Positions 36,475-44,152 of a stretch of DNA of 64,000 nucleotides are shown one piece after another (positions within the stretch are counted from its first letter, which is position 1; every line of letters begins with the position of its first letter). Position numbers and translations under genes: made by a program. The stretch spans positions 1 to 64,000 of the forward strand of contig JAFUXT010000004.1 in assembly GCA_017470815.1 (NCBI GenBank). The letters run 5' to 3'. The notes under the pieces were generated by a model that worked only from the letters and a program-made list of their open reading frames with translations, did no database searches and was not told the DNA's origin. Source of the DNA: a bacterium (GTDB taxonomy: Bacteria; Cyanobacteriota; Vampirovibrionia; Gastranaerophilales; Gastranaerophilaceae).

Positions 36475-37350
36475 TTATTTTTGGAATACGAAAATGTATT
36501 CGTGATTGAATATTGAAAATCCGCCTGCTAATGCACGATAACGCCATAGGTTTGCTGTTCTGCCTTTTGCTCTTTCATTTCCCTGAATGTCTTTGACAAT
36601 GGTAGATTTTAGTTTAAACCCGATTTTTCTCATTCTGTCCATACATTCAAACCCAAGCGGCTGAACTTCGGAATTTTTGTAACTGTCACCGATAATCAGA
36701 CATGCAAAACGACCTTTTTCGAGTAAATCATAGCCGTTTTGTGCAACTTTTTCAAACAAATCATAAAATTCTTCTGTTGAAGAACAATTTGATAAATCTT
36801 CTTTCTTATCCGAAAATTTGATAATATCGTCATAAGGTGGGTGAAGCATTAAAAACTGTGCTTTTTCTTCGCCCATAATCTCAAGTCTTGCTTTTACTTT
36901 TTCAACGGCATCTTCACTTGCCGAATCGGAACATACAAGGTTTACATCTGTGACAAGTTGTTTTGGTGTAAATTTTTGAGAAACACTGTCAACAAGTTCC
37001 TGTTTTAATTCAACCCCGATACAACGGCGATTCATATTGATTGCTTCAATACCTGATGTGCCTGAACCGAAAAACATATCAAGAACGATATCACCTTTTT
37101 TGGTGTAGCGTTCATACATCTGTTGAGCAATTTGAGGAATATAATTTCCGTGATAATCGTTTGAATGACCGTGTTCTTTTAGTCTTGACGGAAATAACCA
37201 AAGAGAATTTGTTATAACATGAGCATATTCTTTCCATTTGTTCAAGTTGATATCGCTGTATTTTGTTGTTTTTATATCAGGTTTTTGAACAACACGAAGG
37301 TCTGCTTTCTTTTTAGGTTTTAATTTTGTATTGTTTAAAATCTTAGCCAA
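36475..37350 (-). CDS. Orphan DNA methyltransferase (N6-adenine or N4-cytosine)
   Basis: The 291-residue protein has SAM-binding motif I VLDMFFGSGTSGIEAI near residue 95 and catalytic motif IV LMLHPPYDDII near residue 173. The order I then IV, with variable sequence after IV, suggests a gamma-class amino-methyltransferase; motif IV uses HPPY rather than the usual DPPY or NPPY. The first 40 residues are basic. No restriction enzyme or specificity gene is adjacent, so it may be an orphan or epigenetic methylase. GGAGGAGAG precedes the start. The recognition site cannot be read from the sequence. Confidence 0.85.
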   Translation of the reverse strand: MAKILNNTKLKPKKKADLRVVQKPDIKTTKYSDINLNKWKEYAHVITNSLWLFPSRLKEHGHSNDYHGNYIPQIAQQMYERYTKKGDIVLDMFFGSGTSGIEAINMNRRCIGVELKQELVDSVSQKFTPKQLVTDVNLVCSDSASEDAVEKVKARLEIMGEEKAQFLMLHPPYDDIIKFSDKKEDLSNCSSTEEFYDLFEKVAQNGYDLLEKGRFACLIIGDSYKNSEVQPLGFECMDRMRKIGFKLKSTIVKDIQGNERAKGRTANLWRYRALAGGFSIFNHEYIFVFQK

Positions 37351-37428
37351 AATTCTCTCCTCCCGTATTTAACCATTTAATCTTATAAAATCGTCATGAT
37401 TTTGTAATCAAACATTTATATGATTTTG

Positions 37429-37437
37429 TGCTATTAT
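37429..37437 (+). promoter_or_regulatory. Extended -10 upstream of mutL
   Basis: TGcTATTAT lies 77 nt before the proposed TTG start of mutL; the repeat at 37470-37511 separates the two. Confidence 0.45.
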
Positions 37438-37469
37438 TTGTATAGATAAAGGGATTGATTTTAAGTTAT

Positions 37470-37511
37470 CTGCCCTCTTTCAGGGGGCAGTGGACTAAGC
37501 CCGCAGGGGGT
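37470..37511. repeat. CCCTTTCAGGGGG repeat (family D) at the mutL start
   Basis: CTGCCCTCTTTCAGGGGGC then CCGCAGGGGGT closely matches the right part of the units flanking the DUF559 element at 47244-47328 and 47680-47783. It ends 3 nt before the mutL TTG. Confidence 0.7.
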
Positions 37512-37514
37512 AAG

Positions 37515-39308
37515 TTGGCAAGAATAAAACAATTATCAAAAAATCTTATAAACCAAATTGCGGCAGGGGAAGTCATTGAACGCCCCGCATCAGTTGTAAA
37601 AGAATTAACTGAAAATTCAATAGATGCAGGAGCGACAAAAGTCAGTATTGATATTACAAATGACTGCCGTGATATCAGAATTGCAGATAACGGTTCAGGT
37701 ATTCATCCTGACGATATTTTGCTTGCGTTCTCAAAACATGCAACAAGTAAAATTCAGGAAGATGATGACCTTTATAACATTCATACCTTTGGTTTTAGAG
37801 GAGAAGCGCTTGCAAGTATAATTTCTATTTCAAAACTCACCTGTATAACAAGAACTCCTGAATTTGAAACAGGTACAAAGGTTAAATGTGAAAATTCAGA
37901 AGTTACTAAAGTCGAAACAGGTTGTGCAGTCGGTACAATTATGGAAGTCAAAGATTTGTTTTATAATCTGCCTGTCCGTTTGAAATTTTTAAAAAGTTCT
38001 TCAACTGAATTTTCATACATACAGGAAATTGTTCAATCTATTGCACTTTCTCATCCCGAAGTTTCGTTAGAACTTAAAAAATACGGTAAAACAGTTTTAA
38101 AAACTACGGGACAGGATAATTTAACCCAAACTATTAAAGAGGTTTATTCATCAGATGTTACAAACAATCTTAAAGAAGTTTTGAAAACAGATGAACTTTC
38201 AGGTCTAAAAATTTCAGGCTTTGTAAGTACTCCTGACTATACCCGCTCAAGTAAAAAAAGTTATTATACTTATATAAATTCAAGAGCGGTCAAATGTCCT
38301 GTTTTTCAAAAGGCTATTGACACTGTTTACAGAACGCTGACGGCTAACAACAAGTATCCGTTTGTCGTTTTAAATCTTGAAATCCCGCCACATGATGTTG
38401 ATGTAAATGTTCATCCGACCAAAAAAGAAGTCAGATATAAAAATCCTAATCAGATTTTCAATTTTATATTCAGTGCAGTGCAGGGCGGTCTTTCTAATTA
38501 TGTTGAAAGTGCAAATATTAAAGCATTTTCACAGCCTTTGCAAAATAACACTGCACCGATTAGTCAAAGTAGTTCTCCAATTGTGCAATTTCCCAAAAAT
38601 CAGGGTGAAATTTATGTTGATGAAAAATCAGATACAATGTATGTTCCGCAAAATATGATGGACAAAATGGAAACTTCTTATCAGCCTAAAAAGGACTATA
38701 CACAAAGTTTTCAGCAAAATCAGATGTTTGAAGTCAAATCTCCCGTTGAAGAAGACGGTGATAAGATTATCGGGCAATACAAAGACACTTATATTCTAAT
38801 TGAAACCGACCAAGGACTTGAAATTGTTGACCAGCACATAGCAGAAGAAAGATACAATTATGAGAAACTCCAAAACGATAAAGAAATAATTTCTCAAATG
38901 CTTTTTGTATCTGATGTTATAGAAATTTCAGCATCAGAGTGTGAACTTATAAAAGAAAATCTTGAAAAATTTGAAAGATACGGCTACGGAATAGAATTTG
39001 TCAATGATAAAGAAATTATTTTCAGAAAAATTCCGCAAATGCTTTCAAAAGTAAATCCGAAAGATATCATTGCAGAGATTTTGCAAAATCTTGAGGGTAA
39101 TATTGACTCAATGGAAGAAAATATTCTTAAAACTACGGCCTGCAAAGCATCTGTTAAGGCAAATACACCACTTACTATCTGGCAGATGCAGGAAATAATC
39201 AAAAAATGGCGAACAACAAAAATGCCGTATACCTGTCCGCATGGCAGACCAATTTGCCACACTATTCCGCACAAAGAACTTGCAGGATTTTTTGAGAGGA
39301 ATAAATAA
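37515..39308 (+). CDS. mutL: DNA mismatch repair protein MutL
   Basis: The protein has about 598 residues counted from the TTG at 37515, where the canonical MARIKQLSKNLINQIAAGE begins. The frame is open 20 codons upstream, but those encode the family D repeat. ATPase motifs are E30 in VKELTENSIDAG, DNGSGI and FGFRGEALASI. The C-terminal endonuclease motif is DQHIAEERYNYE, with ACKASVKAN and TCPHGRP, so it should nick DNA. It matches mismatch-repair MutL of species lacking MutH. mutS is not in the window. The adjoining repeat may supply the ribosome-binding purines (GGGGGTAAG). Confidence 0.95.
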   Translation: MARIKQLSKNLINQIAAGEVIERPASVVKELTENSIDAGATKVSIDITNDCRDIRIADNGSGIHPDDILLAFSKHATSKIQEDDDLYNIHTFGFRGEALASIISISKLTCITRTPEFETGTKVKCENSEVTKVETGCAVGTIMEVKDLFYNLPVRLKFLKSSSTEFSYIQEIVQSIALSHPEVSLELKKYGKTVLKTTGQDNLTQTIKEVYSSDVTNNLKEVLKTDELSGLKISGFVSTPDYTRSSKKSYYTYINSRAVKCPVFQKAIDTVYRTLTANNKYPFVVLNLEIPPHDVDVNVHPTKKEVRYKNPNQIFNFIFSAVQGGLSNYVESANIKAFSQPLQNNTAPISQSSSPIVQFPKNQGEIYVDEKSDTMYVPQNMMDKMETSYQPKKDYTQSFQQNQMFEVKSPVEEDGDKIIGQYKDTYILIETDQGLEIVDQHIAEERYNYEKLQNDKEIISQMLFVSDVIEISASECELIKENLEKFERYGYGIEFVNDKEIIFRKIPQMLSKVNPKDIIAEILQNLEGNIDSMEENILKTTACKASVKANTPLTIWQMQEIIKKWRTTKMPYTCPHGRPICHTIPHKELAGFFERNK

Positions 39309-39315
39309 TATTTCT

Positions 39316-39403
39316 TGTCATCCTGAATTTATTTCAGGATCTCACACAAAACAAGTAATAGAATTATAGATTAAGGAGATGCTGAAACAAGTTCAGCATG
39401 ACA
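39316..39403. repeat. TGTCATCCTGAA palindromic repeat (family B, copy 1)
   Basis: The ends are TGTCATCCTGAA and TTCAGCATGACA, with an internal TTTATTTCAGGATCT. A relative lies at 43238-43310. The last bases overlap an in-frame ATG (39398) ahead of ispE. Confidence 0.75.
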
Positions 39404-39406
39404 CAT

Positions 39407-40189
39407 ATGAAAACAATAAAAATACAATGTCCGGCAAAAATTAATCTTAATCTGAAAATTACGGGAAAACTTGAAGGTGGTTTTCACGCAATAGAAAGCG
39501 TTATGCAGACAATAAGTTTGTATGATTATCTGACAATTAGTGTTGAGGATAGTGTTGAAAATGAAATTATTCTTTCAGGTAATAGTAATGAAATTCCTTA
39601 TGATGAAACGAATTTAGTTTATAAAGCAGCAAGATTGTATCTTGAAACCGCCAAGATAACAAATAAAAAAATTAGTATTTACATTGAAAAAAATATTCCT
39701 ATTGCTGCAGGATTAGCAGGTGGCAGTACTGATGGCGCAGGAGTTTTGTACGGATTAAACAAAATTTTCTTATGTTTTGATTTCGAAGATTTAGATAATT
39801 TATGTGCGAAACTTGGTTCTGATTTGAATGTTTGTTTGCATGGCGGAAGAATTTTGGCAAAAGGTAGAGGTGAAATCATTACTCCGCTTGCATTTGAAGA
39901 ATTTGATGTTAGTTTGATAAAACCGATAAATCTTGGGATTAGTGCAAAAGAGGCTTATACAAAGTTTTCTCAAAAGAAAGAATCAAATCATAATTACGAA
40001 AATGATCTTGAGTGGGCGGTGATAGATGATTATCCTCAATTGCAATATATTAAACAAAAGTACCCAAAATCAATTATGACAGGTTCAGGTTCGACATATT
40101 TTATGATTGACGGTGAATTTGAAAACGAAAACGGTTATTGGGTTAAAAACGGATTAAAATCGGTAAATTTTGGAGTGAGAGAGGTGTAA
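39407..40189 (+). CDS. ispE: 4-diphosphocytidyl-2-C-methyl-D-erythritol kinase
   Basis: The protein has about 260 residues and is a GHMP kinase phosphorylating CDP-ME in the MEP pathway. It has the start segment IQCPAKINLNLKI, the ATP loop PIAAGLAGGSTDGAG, and a C-terminal MTGSGSTYFMI. The frame has two ATGs: 39398 lies in the repeat end (AGCATGACA) and 39407 gives MKTIKIQCPAKIN, the usual family start. I prefer 39407. AAGGAG inside the repeat is 18-27 nt away, so ribosome binding is uncertain. dxr and ispF are elsewhere in the window. Confidence 0.94.
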   Translation: MKTIKIQCPAKINLNLKITGKLEGGFHAIESVMQTISLYDYLTISVEDSVENEIILSGNSNEIPYDETNLVYKAARLYLETAKITNKKISIYIEKNIPIAAGLAGGSTDGAGVLYGLNKIFLCFDFEDLDNLCAKLGSDLNVCLHGGRILAKGRGEIITPLAFEEFDVSLIKPINLGISAKEAYTKFSQKKESNHNYENDLEWAVIDDYPQLQYIKQKYPKSIMTGSGSTYFMIDGEFENENGYWVKNGLKSVNFGVREV

Positions 40190-40197
40190 ATAACAAC

Positions 40198-40225
40198 AGA
40201 CCGCAAAGATTTTTCTTTGCGGTCT
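40198..40225 (-). terminator. Hairpin terminator of the 935-residue gene
   Basis: AGACCGCAAAGA and TCTTTGCGGTCT pair around a T-rich loop between convergent genes. The T-tail on the minus strand is interrupted, so its efficiency is uncertain. Confidence 0.7.
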
Positions 40226-40252
40226 GCTCTTGTATTAAGACTATTGTTCTGG

Positions 40253-43060
40253 TTAGTGGTGTGCTTCCCATTCTTCTTTGGTAATTGGAACAGGTACAGG
40301 GTCATTACAATCCTGTTTGTAGTACGAATCACCAATTTTGTAGTAACTAATGTCTTTACCGTTGCCTTTTCTTGGAATACCGTTGGGACTGTTTTCAATT
40401 CTTGCTTTACCATTTTCACAATCAAATGTATATGTAACTCCGTCAATTGTTAATGTTAAAGGTACTGAAATTGTTGAACCGTGCCCCGGCATAGTTTGAA
40501 TACCGGCTCTTTCACCTCTCAAGCGTTTGAGTTCTGCCTGAATTTTGTTAAGAGTTTTTGTATCTGTTACAGGTGTTCCATCAGGGTTATTGTAACCATA
40601 CCTTACTGCTGACGGATAAACAGGTGACATACCGTTTACAACTCTTAATTTGATTGGTTGACAGTGAGTTGATTCATCATACCAAGTGTGAGTGTATTCA
40701 GTTTCACATACTGTCGGTGTCGGTGATGGTACCGGTGACGGTGACGGCACAGGTGACGGAGATGGAGACGGTACAGGTACAGGTGGTTCTTCCGGTTTGT
40801 ATTTGTCAACAATATCTTGTAATGCCATTCTTACACCTGTCAATTCTTTAAGTGTCATTACACCGTTTTGAACACCGTCAGATTGTCTGTATAAGTCAAC
40901 AATGTATTGATTTGCTTCAGCAGGAGAACAACCCTTTTTAATCAATTCACGTTTCAATTGAATAATATTTTGTGCTTCTGCTTTTGCACTCACGCCTTTG
41001 TGCATATTGATAAACTGTGCATCTTTATATTCTTCGGCATCTGTTCCGACACCTTTTTCTCTGCCTTTGCTTGTCAGAAAGTCATATACTGCGCCAACAC
41101 CCAATACCATACCGCCTGCGGCAAGTGCGCGTTTCCAGTCGTGATTTTTAACTTTTTGAGCAGTTTGTTCTACTGTTTTTGATGCTGATGCCGTTGCGGT
41201 TTCTGATGCAACTGCCGTTGCAGTTTCTGATACATCTATAGCATCTTGATGATAGTGTACTTCTGCAATAGCATGTGCTACGGCTTCAACTGTTTGCTCA
41301 TCATATTGACCTGCAACACGCTTTAAGATTTCTTCCATTGTTTCAGGGTCAATAGTTGTAATACTGAATCCCGGAACTGATGCTTCAGCATGAGCAATTG
41401 CAGTTGCAAAATCTTCAACAACTTTATCAATATTTATTTCGTCAATATGAGCACTTGCAGTTGCGGTTGCAGTTGCGGTTGCAGTTGCGGTTGCGGTTGC
41501 AGTTGCTTTAGCAATAGCTTTTGCAGTTACACTCAATTCCTTAAAGTATTCAAGTGCAGCAACTGACAATGCAGGACCGGCATTACCTAACATTCCGGCA
41601 AGCATATCTTGTGTTTTATATCTCAATCTTTGAGTATTGGTTAAACCATAAGTGTTGAACAATTTATTCAATTCCGTACGGAAACCTCTCGGTTTAAAAT
41701 GACTGCCGTATCTGTCAGGATTGACAGTTTTCAATTCTGCAATAAGCGTATTCTTTTCGGTTGGGTCAAGACTGTTACCCATACCTGCAATTGCTTTCAA
41801 ACCTTTTTGAGTTGCTCTTGTTTTTGCTTCAACAACTTCCGGAGGATCTGACGGATCAGGAATTTGAATTTGAACAATATCGCCCCATTTCTGAACTAAT
41901 TCTAATTGAGCGGATGTAAATTCCTGCCCTTCTGCAATAGCAGTACCGTTTTCATTCAATCTGATGCCGCCGTCTTCCAATCTTCTCATTGCAAGCATTT
42001 GTAAATCTTGAAGTACATCTGCTCCCATTTGGTCAAGATGACCTACATGCCCTTTCAATGCTGCATTTTCTTTTACTGCTGCTTTTTGTTCATCTTTACT
42101 AAAGTAAACATGGCTTCTTGCAGCAACTTCATTTTCCGCTTCGGCTATTGCTTTTTCTTTACGAGAAAGTGCCCTTGTACCGTTACCTCTTGCAGTTTTT
42201 AATGCTCTGTTTGTTTCTACATAGGCTTCTGAAGTATCTTGAACTGCTTTTACGCTCTCACCCAATTGCTGACCAAGAGCTTTATATTTTGCTTCAAGTT
42301 CTGCAAGTTGTTCTGCACTTGCACCACTTTTACGTGCTTTGTAATATTCTCTGCGAGCAGCATTATATTGTTTATTTAATTCTTTTAATTTGTCACTTGC
42401 TTCTTCTCGCTGTTCTTTAACTTGTCTGCGAGCCGCCTTAAGGTTATCAGTTCCTCTGACATAACCGTCTTTATCTTTTAATGATGCATCAATCAAACCG
42501 TTCGGGTCATCATAACGAGCATCTGCTTTAATCTGTTGACGAATTTCTTTTTTAGACCTTACTTCTCTTTGTTCTGTAGGAACTTTTGGTGAGTATATTG
42601 ATCTGCCGTTTTCATAAATATCAATATCATAGAATTGAGTATGAATTGTTCTTACTTTTTTAAACTTGGCAGGCTCATTCGGATTTTGCGGTTGTTGTTC
42701 TTCAGGTTTGAAATCGGGATGTGCTTTTTTAAAAGCATCAAGTTTATCTGCTGCGGCTCTCAATTTTTCAGGATCATGTCCCGCTGCTTTTAATTCAGCA
42801 TCAATAGCATCGAATTGTGCTTTAATGGCACCTTCATTTTTTTGTTGTTCTTCCGGAGTTTTTGCACTTCCCTCAGGAACCGCTGCAGCCTCTACTTGAA
42901 GCCCGTAAAATGTAGCATGGTCATTACTTGAGTTTTTAAATGAAATTAATGCATTAAAAGCCTCAGTATTAATTTGACCTGTCTGCAATGCTTGTTTGGC
43001 AGCCTCAAACGTAGTATACGTTGTTGCCAACTTTTGCACATCAATTGGATTCACACTCAT
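40253..43060 (-). CDS. 935-residue low-complexity protein, unknown function
   Basis: The protein starts MSVNPIDVQKLATTYTTFE at 43060, after AAAGGAC; the open frame runs 12 codons further without support. Residues 80-340 are highly charged and coiled-coil-like (KLKELNKQYNAARREYYKA). An Ala-Thr dipeptide tract lies near residues 518-533, encoded by a hexamer repeat. A hydrophobic Gly/Ala stretch (LAAGGMVLGVGAVYDFL) follows near 650. Next come a helical region and a Pro-Ser-rich linker near 755-775. The C-terminal domain is rich in Cys, Tyr and Thr. There is no signal peptide. It may be a multi-domain structural or secreted protein; I recognise no family. Confidence 0.75.
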   Translation of the reverse strand: MSVNPIDVQKLATTYTTFEAAKQALQTGQINTEAFNALISFKNSSNDHATFYGLQVEAAAVPEGSAKTPEEQQKNEGAIKAQFDAIDAELKAAGHDPEKLRAAADKLDAFKKAHPDFKPEEQQPQNPNEPAKFKKVRTIHTQFYDIDIYENGRSIYSPKVPTEQREVRSKKEIRQQIKADARYDDPNGLIDASLKDKDGYVRGTDNLKAARRQVKEQREEASDKLKELNKQYNAARREYYKARKSGASAEQLAELEAKYKALGQQLGESVKAVQDTSEAYVETNRALKTARGNGTRALSRKEKAIAEAENEVAARSHVYFSKDEQKAAVKENAALKGHVGHLDQMGADVLQDLQMLAMRRLEDGGIRLNENGTAIAEGQEFTSAQLELVQKWGDIVQIQIPDPSDPPEVVEAKTRATQKGLKAIAGMGNSLDPTEKNTLIAELKTVNPDRYGSHFKPRGFRTELNKLFNTYGLTNTQRLRYKTQDMLAGMLGNAGPALSVAALEYFKELSVTAKAIAKATATATATATATATATASAHIDEINIDKVVEDFATAIAHAEASVPGFSITTIDPETMEEILKRVAGQYDEQTVEAVAHAIAEVHYHQDAIDVSETATAVASETATASASKTVEQTAQKVKNHDWKRALAAGGMVLGVGAVYDFLTSKGREKGVGTDAEEYKDAQFINMHKGVSAKAEAQNIIQLKRELIKKGCSPAEANQYIVDLYRQSDGVQNGVMTLKELTGVRMALQDIVDKYKPEEPPVPVPSPSPSPVPSPSPVPSPTPTVCETEYTHTWYDESTHCQPIKLRVVNGMSPVYPSAVRYGYNNPDGTPVTDTKTLNKIQAELKRLRGERAGIQTMPGHGSTISVPLTLTIDGVTYTFDCENGKARIENSPNGIPRKGNGKDISYYKIGDSYYKQDCNDPVPVPITKEEWEAHH
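41460..41507. repeat. Hexamer tandem repeat coding for an Ala-Thr tract
   Basis: Eight units of GTTGC(A/G/T) run in direct repeat. On the coding minus strand they give alternating Ala and Thr. Six is a multiple of three, so copy-number change alters length but not frame. Confidence 0.9.
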
Positions 43061-43453
43061 GTTTTTGTCCTTTCTTTCTATTCGAATTTTTATCAATCTT
43101 CAATATAAACTTATAAACACTTTTTACTTTCAAAAATTGACTTTGAATATTTACTTTTTATATACTTTATATCTACAATGCAGATATAATGTATATTTCA
43201 GAATGTAAAGAAATGTAACAAAGTCAGTTTTCAATTAGTCATTCCGAACTTGATTCGGAATCTCCTATTAACAAATTTATAGGAGATCCTGAAGCGAGTT
43301 CAGGATGACAATTATTGCGGTTTACCTCTTACACAGTATTTCATTTTTTACCTTTCTAAAAGCATGAAACTTCTACGCTAACCATGTATTCGGCAGGTTT
43401 TGGCATGAACTTTAACATGATTTACGCAATTGTAACAAAAGGTTTACATAAGG
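43061..43453. other. Intergenic region upstream of the 935-residue gene
   Basis: This 393-bp region holds the minus-strand promoter of the large gene (TTGAAA, 12 nt, TATAAG near 43100-43125 is only a weak candidate). It also holds the family B repeat at 43238-43310. The remaining 140 bp before the nuclease gene show nothing I can name. Confidence 0.4.
43238..43310. repeat. GTCATTCCGAA palindromic repeat (family B, copy 2)
   Basis: The element has GTCATTCCGAACTTGATTCGG, then GAATCTCC, an internal CTCCTAT and ATAGGAG pair, and the right end GAGTTCAGGATGACA in separate blocks. It is related to the copy before ispE. Confidence 0.75.
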
Positions 43454-44152
43454 CTAATGAGTGCATATTTTGTGGTATTCACAGTATTTGCATGAGTTTG
43501 GATTGCACTTGTATAGTGTGTCCGAAGTTATATCTTTGCAAATTTTAATAAGTTCGTTTTTATACTTTGTTTTTAATTCTTCATTAAATTCAATAACATA
43601 ATTTTGCTGATTTTTAAGGTCGATATAGACAAATGACAGGGATTTGTAATCTGCCAAAAACCTGTCTGCACATAGCAAATAAATCATTGTTTGAGGGTCA
43701 AATTCGGGATTTTTGGGAATAGAACCGGTTTTGTAGTCAAGAATATAATAATTTTCATCTGTATGTACCAGAGCATCCAGCCGCCCGCCGACATAGTAAC
43801 CCTCACCCGCATTTGCGCGGCTCACAAATTCGCCTGCAACTGCTCCCTCTCCCAAGGGTTGAGGGGTCAATTTGATGCTCAGCGTAAACTCGGATTTTAC
43901 ATAATCTTTGTTATAAAACGGATTTTGTTTTAAAAGTTCCCAAACTTTCCGTTCCGTATCGGTTAAAGCGGTTTCTATACGCTCAATTTTAATTTTTTGA
44001 AGATAATAATTTGCAAGTGCATGAATTTTTTTACCCTTTTCAAACGGCAGAGCGGATTTTGGGACATTAATATTTTCAACATACAGAAAATAGTATTTTT
44101 TCGGGCATGTCAGATAAGTTTTTATCATATTTGGAGAAAAATTAGTGTTCAT
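43454..44152 (-). CDS. Iron-sulfur PD-(D/E)XK nuclease (AddB/Cas4-type)
   Basis: The 232-residue protein is a RecB-family nuclease. It has Cys16 in YLTCPKKYYFLY, the catalytic block GGRLDALVHTDENYYILDYKTG, and Q-x-x-x-Y in DPQTMIYLL. The C-terminal C-x2-C-x5-C is CKYCEYHKIC. This four-cysteine arrangement is the iron staple of AddB and Cas4 nucleases. Codons for TPQPLGEGAVAGEF to NAGEG, between a beta strand and GGRLD, match an inserted GC-rich palindrome. The gene overlaps the helicase stop by 11 bp, so the two are surely co-expressed. It probably processes DNA ends with that helicase. No cas genes are present. Confidence 0.88.
   Translation of the reverse strand: MNTNFSPNMIKTYLTCPKKYYFLYVENINVPKSALPFEKGKKIHALANYYLQKIKIERIETALTDTERKVWELLKQNPFYNKDYVKSEFTLSIKLTPQPLGEGAVAGEFVSRANAGEGYYVGGRLDALVHTDENYYILDYKTGSIPKNPEFDPQTMIYLLCADRFLADYKSLSFVYIDLKNQQNYVIEFNEELKTKYKNELIKICKDITSDTLYKCNPNSCKYCEYHKICTH
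43799..43868. repeat. GC-rich palindromic repeat inside the nuclease gene
   Basis: The unit runs ACCCTCACCCGC, GCGCGGCTC and CCTCTCCCAAGGGTTGAGGG. It is more GC-rich than the surrounding gene and encodes a Pro/Gly/Glu/Ala-rich insert of about 23 residues in frame. It resembles the protein-coding palindromic elements known from Rickettsia in behaviour, not in sequence. Confidence 0.6.

Noticed and set aside
41460..41507. Short tandem array as a possible CRISPR
   Set aside because: The units are 6 bp, directly adjacent and in frame in a coding sequence; there are no spacers.
43454..44152. Cas4 of a CRISPR system
   Set aside because: The cysteine pattern fits Cas4 as well as AddB, but no cas gene or repeat array is near, and the gene overlaps a helicase gene.
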